Positions 7,101-12,424 of a stretch of 12,424 bases of DNA are shown here, in pieces (within the stretch, counting starts at the first letter, position 1; each line of letters opens with the position of its first letter). The notes beneath the pieces were generated by a model. The model made no database searches. It worked only from the letters and a program-made list of their open reading frames with translations, and was not told the DNA's origin. Origin of the DNA: DATIJJ01 sp039936115 (lineage in GTDB: Bacteria > Pseudomonadota > Gammaproteobacteria > DSM-16500); assembly GCA_039936115.1 (NCBI GenBank), contig JBDTIZ010000257.1, forward strand, positions 1 through 12,424, in the 5' to 3' direction. The translations under genes were made by a program, and so were the position numbers.

Positions 7101-8698
7101 AAATCGAATTTTATATGAAAGAAGGCTATTTAACGAATATGCCATTATTTACAGTCAAAACTACTAAAGAATTGGCTGATCAAGATGAAAAGAAAGGTGA
7201 GGAAGATGATCAGGATCTGGTAAAGGTATCACTACATAACCTGATTAAATCCTACCATCAAAAACTGGCTGACAACGGTTATGAGTATTTGCCTCGCGAG
7301 CGTTATCCTTATATTGATGAAATGCTGACACAAAGACAACGTATGTTGAAAAGCGCACATTCTGATTTTGAGACAGGCTTTCTGCAAAGGCGCATAACGT
7401 CTGCTCAAGCGCAATTGAATGAGTTAGCGATTCTAGATAATGCGACGAAGGCAAAAGAGAGTGAAGATGAGCAACTATCATTTCAAAATACTATTAACGA
7501 TCAGATGACTCAACGCATAGATACCTTAGAGCGACAAGGGTATAAATCAGCTGCTGTATTTACAAAAATACGTTTATTACAACAGACTCGGGAAAATAAA
7601 GTCGGAAGAGTGGATGAGAAACTCGATAACCTTGGTAAAGACGCAAAAGATAGAGAAATGCTTTATCTTCTTTATGAAGGGAAAACGGGTAAAATGATGA
7701 AACAACTTCGTCATATAGGAAAGACACGAGAAAATGTAGTTAATTTCGTAGAGCTTAAACTAATTGCGATTCAGCAACTACGAAAGCAAGCTATCTACTT
7801 ATTTGGATCGTCACGTAAACAAAAATTAGAAAATAAAATTCATGGTCTGCAGATTATAAAGGAATGTTCGCAAAAACCAGGATATTGTTTTAATGATTGT
7901 CTCGACGAATTATCGTTGCAAAACAAAGACGCTTATCACATGCTCATTGCTGACGAAAACACTTTCTTGAATGAACTAAGAAACCTGTTTGATAGTATGT
8001 CTAGCAAAAGCTTAGGTAGAAAACAAATTGATTGCCGTGCTCCTTCTAAGGTTGAACCTGTTGTTGTACCACCACCTTTGCCACAACAAAATCAACCAGT
8101 CGAAGATAATGACAATCTGATTAACAATAATATGGTCGAGTTACATCAACCTTTATTAGCAAGAGATAATGACATTAAGATAATTAATACTAAAATACGA
8201 CTATTGAGTAATGCTTGCTGGGTGACAGAATGTAAAAGACTAAAAGTTAAATTACTTGAAACTCTCAGTTTACATTTACAAACTATGCCACTTGATATTG
8301 CACTTAAAAAAACTCGATTAGCCCATCCCAAAGAATATTATTTACTTCATGAGGGCCGGACTGGAAAAATGATTGAGACAATAGAACAAGAAAAAATGAC
8401 ACGTGCTGATTGTATTCATGCAATCCAATTAGAAATTTCGCGATTGAAAGACAGACGTACGGATAAATTATATTTCTTCGCGAAAAGTCGTAAAAACACG
8501 CTAGAAATCCATATTCATGCTTTAATTGAGTTAAGTGAGGCAATGAGTCGTTCTGTTGATAGTGTCGATGTTATTATTCAGAATCTAACACCGAGACACA
8601 GAGCAATATTATTAGCTGAAGATTCATTATTATTAACGAAAATCAAATCATGTGAAAACCAGAATTTGCCTGCACCTCAGCCAATAGGCGCATTCTAA
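4166..8698 (+). CDS. Giant helical coiled-coil protein of unknown function with internal duplications
   Basis: A 1510-residue protein started by ATG 6 nt after GAGGA (4155-4159). In order: a Ser/Thr/Asn-rich, probably disordered N-terminus (1-50); a helical region; repeat A copy 1 (263-337); charged coiled coil with many Lys/Glu (about 340-520); a compact mixed segment with GRAYVLV (656-662) and a TGHV (746-749) end; a second helical region; repeat A copy 2 (970-1059); more coiled coil; repeat B copy 1 (1165-1228); a Pro/Gln/Asn linker with a VVVPPPLPQQ stretch (about 1295-1325); repeat B copy 2 (1390-1453); and a polar tail. There is no signal peptide, transmembrane segment, nucleotide-binding loop or catalytic motif that I recognise. 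Size, duplication and coiled coils resemble large secreted effectors or scaffold proteins of intracellular bacteria; that is inference only. Its stop overlaps the stop of the opposing gene by 3 bp. Confidence 0.85.
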   Translation: MLRKLKDKLNGKSSNNQIANNDLSTTESLSRTSDSHSSSEEKTTDSKKKPSLLSIGYHLFKLRDELTTNSSSSFDQLKNVISVWTKFVEDELMEVIEWIGDALNDMNDPVGNNNSVNLNNVWSKFTDSMKSVQHKMKFLSDEFKSKKPEGERIAIAINDVLQQIPELFVSFNDLGLPTRLANLLHHDTSDKEQGDDQEEEKEVKVLKRLSKLLSTQVDRVLTPGIKQELTLFFSTAESFSNLSPMAQDSILIAEHAHNKMFRDLFLWMDKIGIQFAIQEGSVSTREVEFLSNISLRDICEKFTSHYQACLSAANYSLEFEEFYPYDNSITEQREEILAKITQDENNENKNDAAQTANLAAQKARVRSRLDLARNRQGLQVDNLNEQKSIEDILETEWSKIKSKILKILQDKNQELEKKDKKNTKSKTVILLKRYIVELNSGINLDTFFKQIQLQSTADQLIINKPKLKSTIEKIKDVYLDAKKSIQRKHDNLIAQREKVKASNHKANTIAKVKPTKPKQHIDAVRKSEELALVELRKRIVPDGIHHISSLAGRFLGGSSDSKTADPHHLEKTLQQWENVVKAILDDSIHDAYFQRPVSIPQEKTPSERKTDEIKRDITVEAKDDKDEQEHDDLFFLQTAIKPSKTNILNIPIPTDGRAYVLVRTPVKSVINVRKSHQEFESLAQIDQKYNECLFYIDKQKNICLLLKNVRGNLLQEFKQRVKSEELTNDDPRALTSSEADDICKITGHVINTPWVQYLGSSFANLKLIAQSANIILHSAQAETPLLNMYRVVDQANKAVATTIQFTDTVAKLLSDPFVNQLSSFAGVKKLALAKLDELDRKQLQQHLSQLFSLNQDEPQVNLPDQNGLTVMLNRLVQIHNKAVEFHHREPNTSLNEVVNNLEIILPELKALNSDRLKPAGTLKKVSMLLANLGVISRLFKKLPDAIASLKNISMTFSLEMLREFNLLLRDFTLLLDKLEIEFYMKEGYLTNMPLFTVKTTKELADQDEKKGEEDDQDLVKVSLHNLIKSYHQKLADNGYEYLPRERYPYIDEMLTQRQRMLKSAHSDFETGFLQRRITSAQAQLNELAILDNATKAKESEDEQLSFQNTINDQMTQRIDTLERQGYKSAAVFTKIRLLQQTRENKVGRVDEKLDNLGKDAKDREMLYLLYEGKTGKMMKQLRHIGKTRENVVNFVELKLIAIQQLRKQAIYLFGSSRKQKLENKIHGLQIIKECSQKPGYCFNDCLDELSLQNKDAYHMLIADENTFLNELRNLFDSMSSKSLGRKQIDCRAPSKVEPVVVPPPLPQQNQPVEDNDNLINNNMVELHQPLLARDNDIKIINTKIRLLSNACWVTECKRLKVKLLETLSLHLQTMPLDIALKKTRLAHPKEYYLLHEGRTGKMIETIEQEKMTRADCIHAIQLEISRLKDRRTDKLYFFAKSRKNTLEIHIHALIELSEAMSRSVDSVDVIIQNLTPRHRAILLAEDSLLLTKIKSCENQNLPAPQPIGAF
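4952..5176 (+). repeat. Repeat A copy 1 of the 1510-residue protein (residues 263-337)
   Basis: Contains LFLWMDKIGIQFAIQEG (264-280), then HYQACL (305-310), then EFYPYDNSITEQREEIL (321-337). It aligns with residues 970-1059: an aromatic/Leu helix ending in D-K-(I/L)-x-I-(Q/E)-F, an acidic-Gly turn, a His-Tyr helix, and (F/R)-YPY followed by Q-R. The two copies lie about 710-720 residues apart. Confidence 0.65.
7073..7342 (+). repeat. Repeat A copy 2 of the 1510-residue protein (residues 970-1059)
   Basis: Contains LLLDKLEIEFYMKEGYLTN (973-991), SYHQKL (1029-1034) and ERYPYIDEMLTQRQR (1045-1059). It matches copy 1 in motif order. An extra acidic insert, DEKKGEEDDQD, lies between the first and second motifs. 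Confidence 0.65.
7658..7849 (+). repeat. Repeat B copy 1 of the 1510-residue protein (residues 1165-1228)
   Basis: YLLYEGKTGKMM at 1167-1178 and FGSSRKQKLENKIHGL at 1213-1228. This aligns without a gap to residues 1390-1453, an offset of exactly 225 residues; by eye 23 of 64 positions are identical. Similarity continues past the aligned block (HMLIADENTFL versus AILLAEDSLLL), and a TKIRLL hexapeptide precedes both copies (1133 and 1342). Confidence 0.8.
8333..8524 (+). repeat. Repeat B copy 2 of the 1510-residue protein (residues 1390-1453)
   Basis: YYLLHEGRTGKMI at 1391-1403 and FAKSRKNTLEIHIHAL at 1438-1453, the ungapped partner of repeat B copy 1. The shared core is YLL-x-EG-(K/R)-TGKM, then TR, then Y-x-F-x-x-SRK-x-x-LE-x-x-IH-x-L. 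The Lys/Arg-rich SRK segment is the most conserved part. Confidence 0.8.
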
Positions 8699-9117
8699 TT
8701 TGGATCCATCAACGACTGCAAGTCTATGACATGACTGGATGATTGTATTTTATCGGGCATTTCATCCAAGAAACTGACTTGAAAGTATTTTTTGTTTGCT
8801 TGTGAAATCAAGCTAGCATCTTCAGGATATTGTAATAATAAAGGGAAAAACACAGCTTGACCAAAAACCGCGCGCCGTGAAGCTGGAGATGGACTTAATC
8901 CCCACATGTTTTGATAAGTGAGCACGCTATTTTCATGGTTTTGGCTTGTTGGGTTAGGATAATTACCGACGTACATTACCACATGACCACCGAGATAAAT
9001 GATCGTGAAAAATTTGTGGCCGTGTTGCAACAAATATTCGACACGTTGACTGGGTGTCGAAGCTGTCATATCCATCATTTTGCCCGAAGTTATCTGTCCC
9101 GATGAGTGTCCCAGCAA
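8695..9117 (-). pseudogene. C-terminal fragment of an NlpC/P60-type cell-wall peptidase
   Basis: The minus-strand frame is open from about 9135 to the TAG at 8697-8695; the only start is a TTG at 9117. The roughly 140 residues match the second half of SH3-containing NlpC/P60 (C40) peptidases: SSGQITSGKMMDM, then FFTIIYLGGHVVMYVG (37-51 from the TTG) with the catalytic His45, then LTYQNMWGLSP and RRAVFGQAVFFPLL. In the family these blocks follow an SH3-like region and a Asp-Cys-Ser-Gly motif carrying the nucleophilic Cys. Neither is present and no cysteine occurs in the fragment, so it should be inactive. Intact relatives cleave peptide stems of peptidoglycan in the periplasm. The break coincides with the 5' truncation of the lipase gene on the other strand. 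No ribosome-binding site is seen. Confidence 0.8.
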
Positions 9118-10392
9118 AGCGAAATGAAAACTGACTCATTGGAATTAGCTGACGAGAAAAATACTGATCTTGCTGATGCTATTTTAGATGATCAGATAGA
9201 ACATAACTTTCAAAGAAGTTATACACTCAGTAATTCGAAAGATGTGCAGTTTCAAGGAAACTCTTTTATTGTCACTTTTGCAAAAGGCGGCAGTACTGCA
9301 CGAGCACATCATGTGTATGAAAGTTTGCATGTTCACCCTGATGAATCCATAAAAGATTGTGTTGTCGATTATGTAACGAAGGTCCCTTCGCGATTCGTTT
9401 TATCTACATTAGAAGATCAACGAAACGCTCTATTAGCTCATCTCGCCATAGAACAATACTCAGATGCAGAAAAAGCTAAAAAACTAGTGATTGAATGGAG
9501 TGGTGCAAATGATTTAATCACTGTGGATGTCAAGCCAACAAAGATTGAAGCTAAAAAAGCTGTCGAAGCACGGATACAGAATGTGAAAGAAATGTTTAAA
9601 AACGGTTACCGACAAGTTGTATTGTTCAATTTGCCAGATCTATCTCTTACTCCACGATTTCAAAGAATGAGTGAGGCGAATAAAACCAATGCACATGAGG
9701 TGAGTGAATATTTCAATCATATGCTGTTGGAGCAATCTCAGAATTTACAACGAGAATATCAAGTAAAGTATCCTGATTGCAAAATTGAAATATTTGACGT
9801 CAGCAACATATTACGTGAAGTGTGTGAAAATCCAATGCAATTTCCCGAATATAAGTTTTCTTCGGAAAATAGAAGTAAACCTTATATCGAATCCAACGAT
9901 TTTAAACTCAAAAACAAAAACCTCACTTCAAATCCCAATAAAAATGATTCTGCGACAGGATATATTTTTTGGGATGATGTCCATCCGACTGCGACAATGC
10001 ATATATTGTTAGCTGAACTGCTTATGAAAAAATTACAAGAAAGATTTGAATTTCAAATGCCAAGCCCAGTAAGCGCTGAAACATTGTATAAACGATTTAA
10101 AAATAAATATAGGGAAATGCTTGAATCGCCGGGATGGTTTAAATTTTTTCGACAATCTTATCTTCCTAAAGATCTTGATGGTGAAGAGCCTGAAGAAGCT
10201 ATAGTAAAAATTTTGCGGCACGCGTTGATTGATGATGCTGACCGTACAGTTTCAGTTATAAAAGAACTCGGTTGGATTGATGACAATGGCAATATTGATC
10301 TGCAAATTCCGGTGTTGCATGCCGCGAGCCAAGAACTTAGATTTTTGAAACCGATTGACAGGATGTCCAATAATCTGAGGAATAAAAAATAA
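9106..10392 (+). pseudogene. SGNH/GDSL-type lipase, N-terminus with the GDS serine missing
   Basis: The frame (GTG at 9106, first ATG at 9124) gives up to 428 residues. It retains SGNH block III, EWSGANDLITV with G133-A-N-D136; LFNLPDLSLTP (174-184); and block V, FWDDVHPTATMH with the Asp290/His293 catalytic pair. Block I (GDSLSD, with the nucleophilic Ser) and block II should precede the DLADAIL segment seen near residue 20 and are absent. The gene therefore lacks roughly 80 codons of the usual N-terminus, and the encoded protein cannot use the normal Ser-His-Asp mechanism. A C-terminal extension (about 320-415) has PGWFKFFRQS and a RTVSVIKELGWIDDNG segment, seemingly a separate small domain. 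Relatives act as phospholipases or lysophospholipases, often exported. No ribosome-binding site precedes either start. The body is otherwise free of stops, so the loss may be recent. Confidence 0.75.
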
Positions 10393-10553
10393 TGTAATCT
10401 TGTGTCGCATTACCAACGTTTTGCGATTTATCTGCAACTTTTGTCGGGAGAATTAAGCTAACTAGCAGAGTAATGGTGTGTAGTTGATTGATTAGATTAT
10501 ATTTGTATTTGCCAATTTAATTTGTAGATTGGATATCTGGGCAAGCTAATGGA

Positions 10554-10582
10554 ATCATGATAGAATATGATCATAATTTTTT
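10554..10582. promoter_or_regulatory. Paired 8-bp palindromes followed by a T-run
   Basis: ATCATGAT (10554-10561) and ATGATCAT (10567-10574) are each perfect palindromes, 13 bp apart start to start, followed by six T at 10577-10582. Their inner halves could also pair as a 5-bp ATGAT/ATCAT hairpin, too weak for a confident terminator. They lie about 86 bp upstream of the 163-residue gene, so an operator is also possible. The rest of the 275-bp spacer (10393-10667) is AT-rich with no gene that I can see. Confidence 0.2.
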
Positions 10583-10667
10583 CTAAACATATTTAAAATT
10601 CACCCATTACTAGTGAGAAATGTTGTCTTCCTTTAACTTATACTATGATTAATTAAACGAATCTATT

Positions 10668-11159
10668 ATGCGTTCAACTAAAAAAGCTAAGCACTACCAT
10701 CCACATGCTGATTCACTTTATAATCGTAGCTCTACTCCACATATAATGGTAATGCTTGACGCCACCACGCCGGGCAAAATGGAGCCTGCTCCATTAGATG
10801 CAAATACTTCCAAACCAACTATTCAACAAAAACCTAAAAAGCAAAATACTCACTTTACATTTAGTCCTTGGCATATTCCCTATTCTATTGATGTACCGAG
10901 TGCAGCAGAGTTAAGAGAGAGTCATAAATTTCATAGACTTGCTGCCTTATTTGACATGGGAGGAAAGTGCTATCGTCAGCTAGAGCAAATCCGCTCATTA
11001 GTTAACAATAAAATTCAAGATAATATTGAACTCGGTAAAAAAAACGGCATTCTAAATCCAAATTTAGATCTAAAATCAATGAGCTGGGCTGACCAACAAG
11101 CCTATGCGTTAGAAGTCGAGGATAAATTAGTAACAACAAATCCTCAATTACGACCCTAA
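10668..11159 (+). CDS. Hypothetical 163-residue protein
   Basis: I do not recognise this protein. The N-terminal 65 residues are polar and low in complexity (His, Lys, Pro, Thr, Gln; HYHPHADSLYNR at 9-20) and are probably disordered. Residues 66-125 hold SPWHIPYSIDVPSAAEL (66-82) and then an amphipathic helix, KFHRLAALFDMGGKCYRQLE (87-106), with the only Cys (101). The C-terminal third is helical with a SMSWADQQAYALEVEDKL segment (137-154). There is no signal peptide, no membrane helix and no repeat. The ATG at 10668 lacks a Shine-Dalgarno sequence; the internal ATG at 10746 has none either. A TATGAT at 10644-10649 with TTGTCT 15 bp upstream is a weak promoter candidate that would give a very short leader. 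The frame is clean and its composition looks coding. Confidence 0.6.
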   Translation: MRSTKKAKHYHPHADSLYNRSSTPHIMVMLDATTPGKMEPAPLDANTSKPTIQQKPKKQNTHFTFSPWHIPYSIDVPSAAELRESHKFHRLAALFDMGGKCYRQLEQIRSLVNNKIQDNIELGKKNGILNPNLDLKSMSWADQQAYALEVEDKLVTTNPQLRP

Positions 11160-11170
11160 TCTCTTTATAA

Positions 11171-11190
11171 ATATAATATAATATTAATAT
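11171..11190 (+). promoter_or_regulatory. AT-only tract with two overlapping TATAAT boxes
   Basis: The tract from 11171 to 11190 is entirely A/T and contains TATAAT at 11172-11177 and again at 11177-11182. It lies about 85-95 bp upstream of the deacetylase gene. It could hold its promoter, though no -35 can be assigned, and AT-rich DNA makes chance matches common. Confidence 0.25.
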
Positions 11191-11232
11191 AAATAGAGCT
11201 TTCTAACATGTAATGAAAGTTTCAAATCAATA

Positions 11233-11247
11233 TGCGTCTAACACGCA
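11233..11247 (+). other. Short hairpin in the deacetylase leader
   Basis: TGCGT-ctaac-ACGCA is a perfect 5-bp stem with a 5-nt loop, 18 bp upstream of the ATG at 11266. It has no following T-run, so it is not a terminator. Its location may affect translation initiation, but this is only a structural observation. Confidence 0.2.
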
Positions 11248-11265
11248 ATCCAAAATGATCTATCA

Positions 11266-12267
11266 ATGAATCTATGGGCTAACAATATGACTAAGAACAT
11301 TAAACAAATATTTTATTGCCTGCTTCTTATTTTGTATTTAACTAGTTTCAGTACATTTGGAGCTAATATTCATAGGATAACCGATTATCATCAAACATTT
11401 TTTCCTTGCTACAATAAAGAGGGTGACTTAAGGATTGCTATACGAATGTATTATTTCGATAGCACACCTTATTTACTTGTCGTCAATCCTAGTACTTTCA
11501 TCACAGAAACTGCACCAGCAACAGAGTTTAAACCACGAAAAATAATTGGCGATGTTCCAGGCTATTTTACAATGCGTGAATTACGCGAAACACCTTACAT
11601 AAAAGCACTTGTGAAGTACACTTTACCACCCTATGTATTACAAAATTATGGTATCACTCACGCAGAAAAACCGGTTGATGGCCTATTTCTTACTGTCGAC
11701 TTGTGTCCTTCCATAAAAACATTTGAAACCAATTTGTTTAATACCCTCGTCACAATGGCTGAAAATCAGCATCACTCCATGTCAGTCGCGCTCTCTGTGT
11801 CAGGTCTTTGGATAATTGGGCATCCCGAGGAATTTAATTGGTTAATCCAGCAAGTGAAAGATAATAAATTAAAAATAATTTGGATCAATCATTCATTCAG
11901 TCATGTTTACTATGCTGATTTACCACTTGAACAAAACTTCTTATTAGAACCACACACAAATACAACACACGAAATTTTAGCTACAGAAAAATTACTACTT
12001 GAGCACGGTCAATTGCCTTCAGTATTTTTTCGTTTTCCCGGCCTAGTTTCAAATGAAAAACTTATTTTAAAATTGAATAAATATGGTCTTATCCCAGTAG
12101 GCGCCGATGCGTGGCTTGCTAAAGGTGAAGAACCCAAAACAGGAAGTTTTATTTTGGTGCATGGTAATTCTAATGAACCACAAGGGATCAAAATACTTAT
12201 GCCGATTCTCAAGGATCTTAATAACCATTGGTTACCGTTGGATGAAGCGTTTGTTAAAGGAAACTAA
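11266..12267 (+). CDS. Exported NodB-type polysaccharide deacetylase family protein
   Basis: A 333-residue protein with an N-terminal signal peptide (hydrophobic core about 15-28, likely cleavage after TFGA at 33). The NodB-like domain covers about 138-330. Motif 1 is LTVDLCPS (142-149), with Asp145 as expected catalytic base. Motif 2 is NHSFSH (208-213), giving the metal-binding pair His209/His213. Motif 3 is FFRFPG (254-259), motif 4 is GADAW (279-283), and motif 5 is LVHGN (297-301) with His299. The second Asp of the classical TFDDGP motif is replaced by Leu146, as in TFDxCP-type variants. Family members remove N- or O-acetyl groups from peptidoglycan, chitin-like or other polysaccharides in the periplasm; the substrate here is unknown. 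Residues 34-135 form an N-terminal region that I do not recognise. Neither the ATG at 11266 nor the one at 11287 has a clear ribosome-binding site; 11287 gives the more typical signal peptide. Confidence 0.85.
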   Translation: MNLWANNMTKNIKQIFYCLLLILYLTSFSTFGANIHRITDYHQTFFPCYNKEGDLRIAIRMYYFDSTPYLLVVNPSTFITETAPATEFKPRKIIGDVPGYFTMRELRETPYIKALVKYTLPPYVLQNYGITHAEKPVDGLFLTVDLCPSIKTFETNLFNTLVTMAENQHHSMSVALSVSGLWIIGHPEEFNWLIQQVKDNKLKIIWINHSFSHVYYADLPLEQNFLLEPHTNTTHEILATEKLLLEHGQLPSVFFRFPGLVSNEKLILKLNKYGLIPVGADAWLAKGEEPKTGSFILVHGNSNEPQGIKILMPILKDLNNHWLPLDEAFVKGN

Positions 12268-12395
12268 TATCGGCGACAACGTGATGTCTGCTATCGCCAA
12301 GTTAATCTCATGATCGTATCTTTCACTGCCTTATGATCTATTCTTGTGACTGGCAACTCTGCCGTGGCCGTAGTATGCTGTTGCGCGTTTAATCC

Positions 12396-12402
12396 AAGGA
12401 GG
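12396..12402 (+). promoter_or_regulatory. Perfect Shine-Dalgarno sequence for the gene at the right edge
   Basis: AAGGAGG, 8 nt before the ATG at 12411, is the strongest ribosome-binding site in the window and fixes the start of the partial gene. The 143-bp spacer after the deacetylase stop holds nothing else that I can identify. Confidence 0.75.
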
Positions 12403-12410
12403 ATAGTTAA

Positions 12411-12424
12411 ATGTTTAATCGCAT
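12411..12424 (+). CDS. Start of a further gene, cut by the window edge
   Basis: Only ATG TTT AAT CGC AT is visible, encoding Met-Phe-Asn-Arg. It is called because of the perfect AAGGAGG 8 nt upstream. Given that site, expression is probably high. Function cannot be judged. Confidence 0.6.

Noticed and set aside
8911..9105. Plus-strand 64-codon frame opposite the NlpC/P60 fragment
   Set aside because: It lies entirely within the minus-strand remnant, which has recognisable family motifs. It also shows no motifs of its own.
12009..12313. Frames of 67-68 codons overlapping the 3' end of the deacetylase gene
   Set aside because: They overlap a gene with clear NodB motifs, have no ribosome-binding sites, and their translations look like frame-shadow products.
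1..12424. CRISPR array, tRNA, rRNA, toxin-antitoxin or restriction system
   Set aside because: I found no regularly spaced repeats, no cloverleaf-like sequence and no recognisable proteins of these systems on either strand.

Overview
The window looks like a low-GC gammaproteobacterial chromosome, most likely a Legionella/Coxiella/Berkiella-type intracellular lineage. I infer this from the base composition and from the mix of families: a MidA-type methyltransferase carried on a large helical-repeat protein, a giant coiled-coil protein without transmembrane segments, and remnants of an NlpC/P60 peptidase and an SGNH lipase in forms I associate with Legionellales. I ran no search, so the taxonomy is an inference.

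Left edge (1-455): the 5' end of an IS6-family insertion sequence on the minus strand, with its terminal inverted repeat at 224-238 and a transposase whose reading frame has an in-frame TAG at codon 6. It abuts a short 3' gene remnant (239-344). I see nothing convincing in 345-455. Next, on the plus strand, come a small secreted protein (456-818) and, 36 bp later, a DUF2062 inner-membrane protein (855-1400), possibly co-transcribed.

Centre (1401-8698): two long plus-strand genes, each with its own upstream region and a GAGGA-6 nt-ATG start. The first (1589-3970) joins an alpha-helical repeat region to a MidA/NDUFAF7-type SAM-dependent methyltransferase domain. The second (4166-8698) is a 1510-residue, mostly helical, coiled-coil protein of unknown function. 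It contains two separate internal duplications, one of them an ungapped 64-residue repeat 225 residues apart.

Right-centre (8695-10392): two decayed genes lie head to head. A minus-strand NlpC/P60-like fragment lacks its catalytic-Cys half, and a plus-strand SGNH hydrolase lacks its GDS-containing N-terminus. Both break at about 9100-9124, which suggests one deletion that removed the promoters and 5' ends of a divergent pair.

Right edge (10393-12424): a 275-bp AT-rich spacer, an unrecognised 163-residue protein, an exported NodB-type polysaccharide deacetylase, and the first codons of another gene behind a perfect AAGGAGG ribosome-binding site. No tRNA, rRNA or CRISPR is visible. The genes do not form an obvious pathway. 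The region reads as accessory DNA, partly decayed, with two unusual large proteins as its main content.
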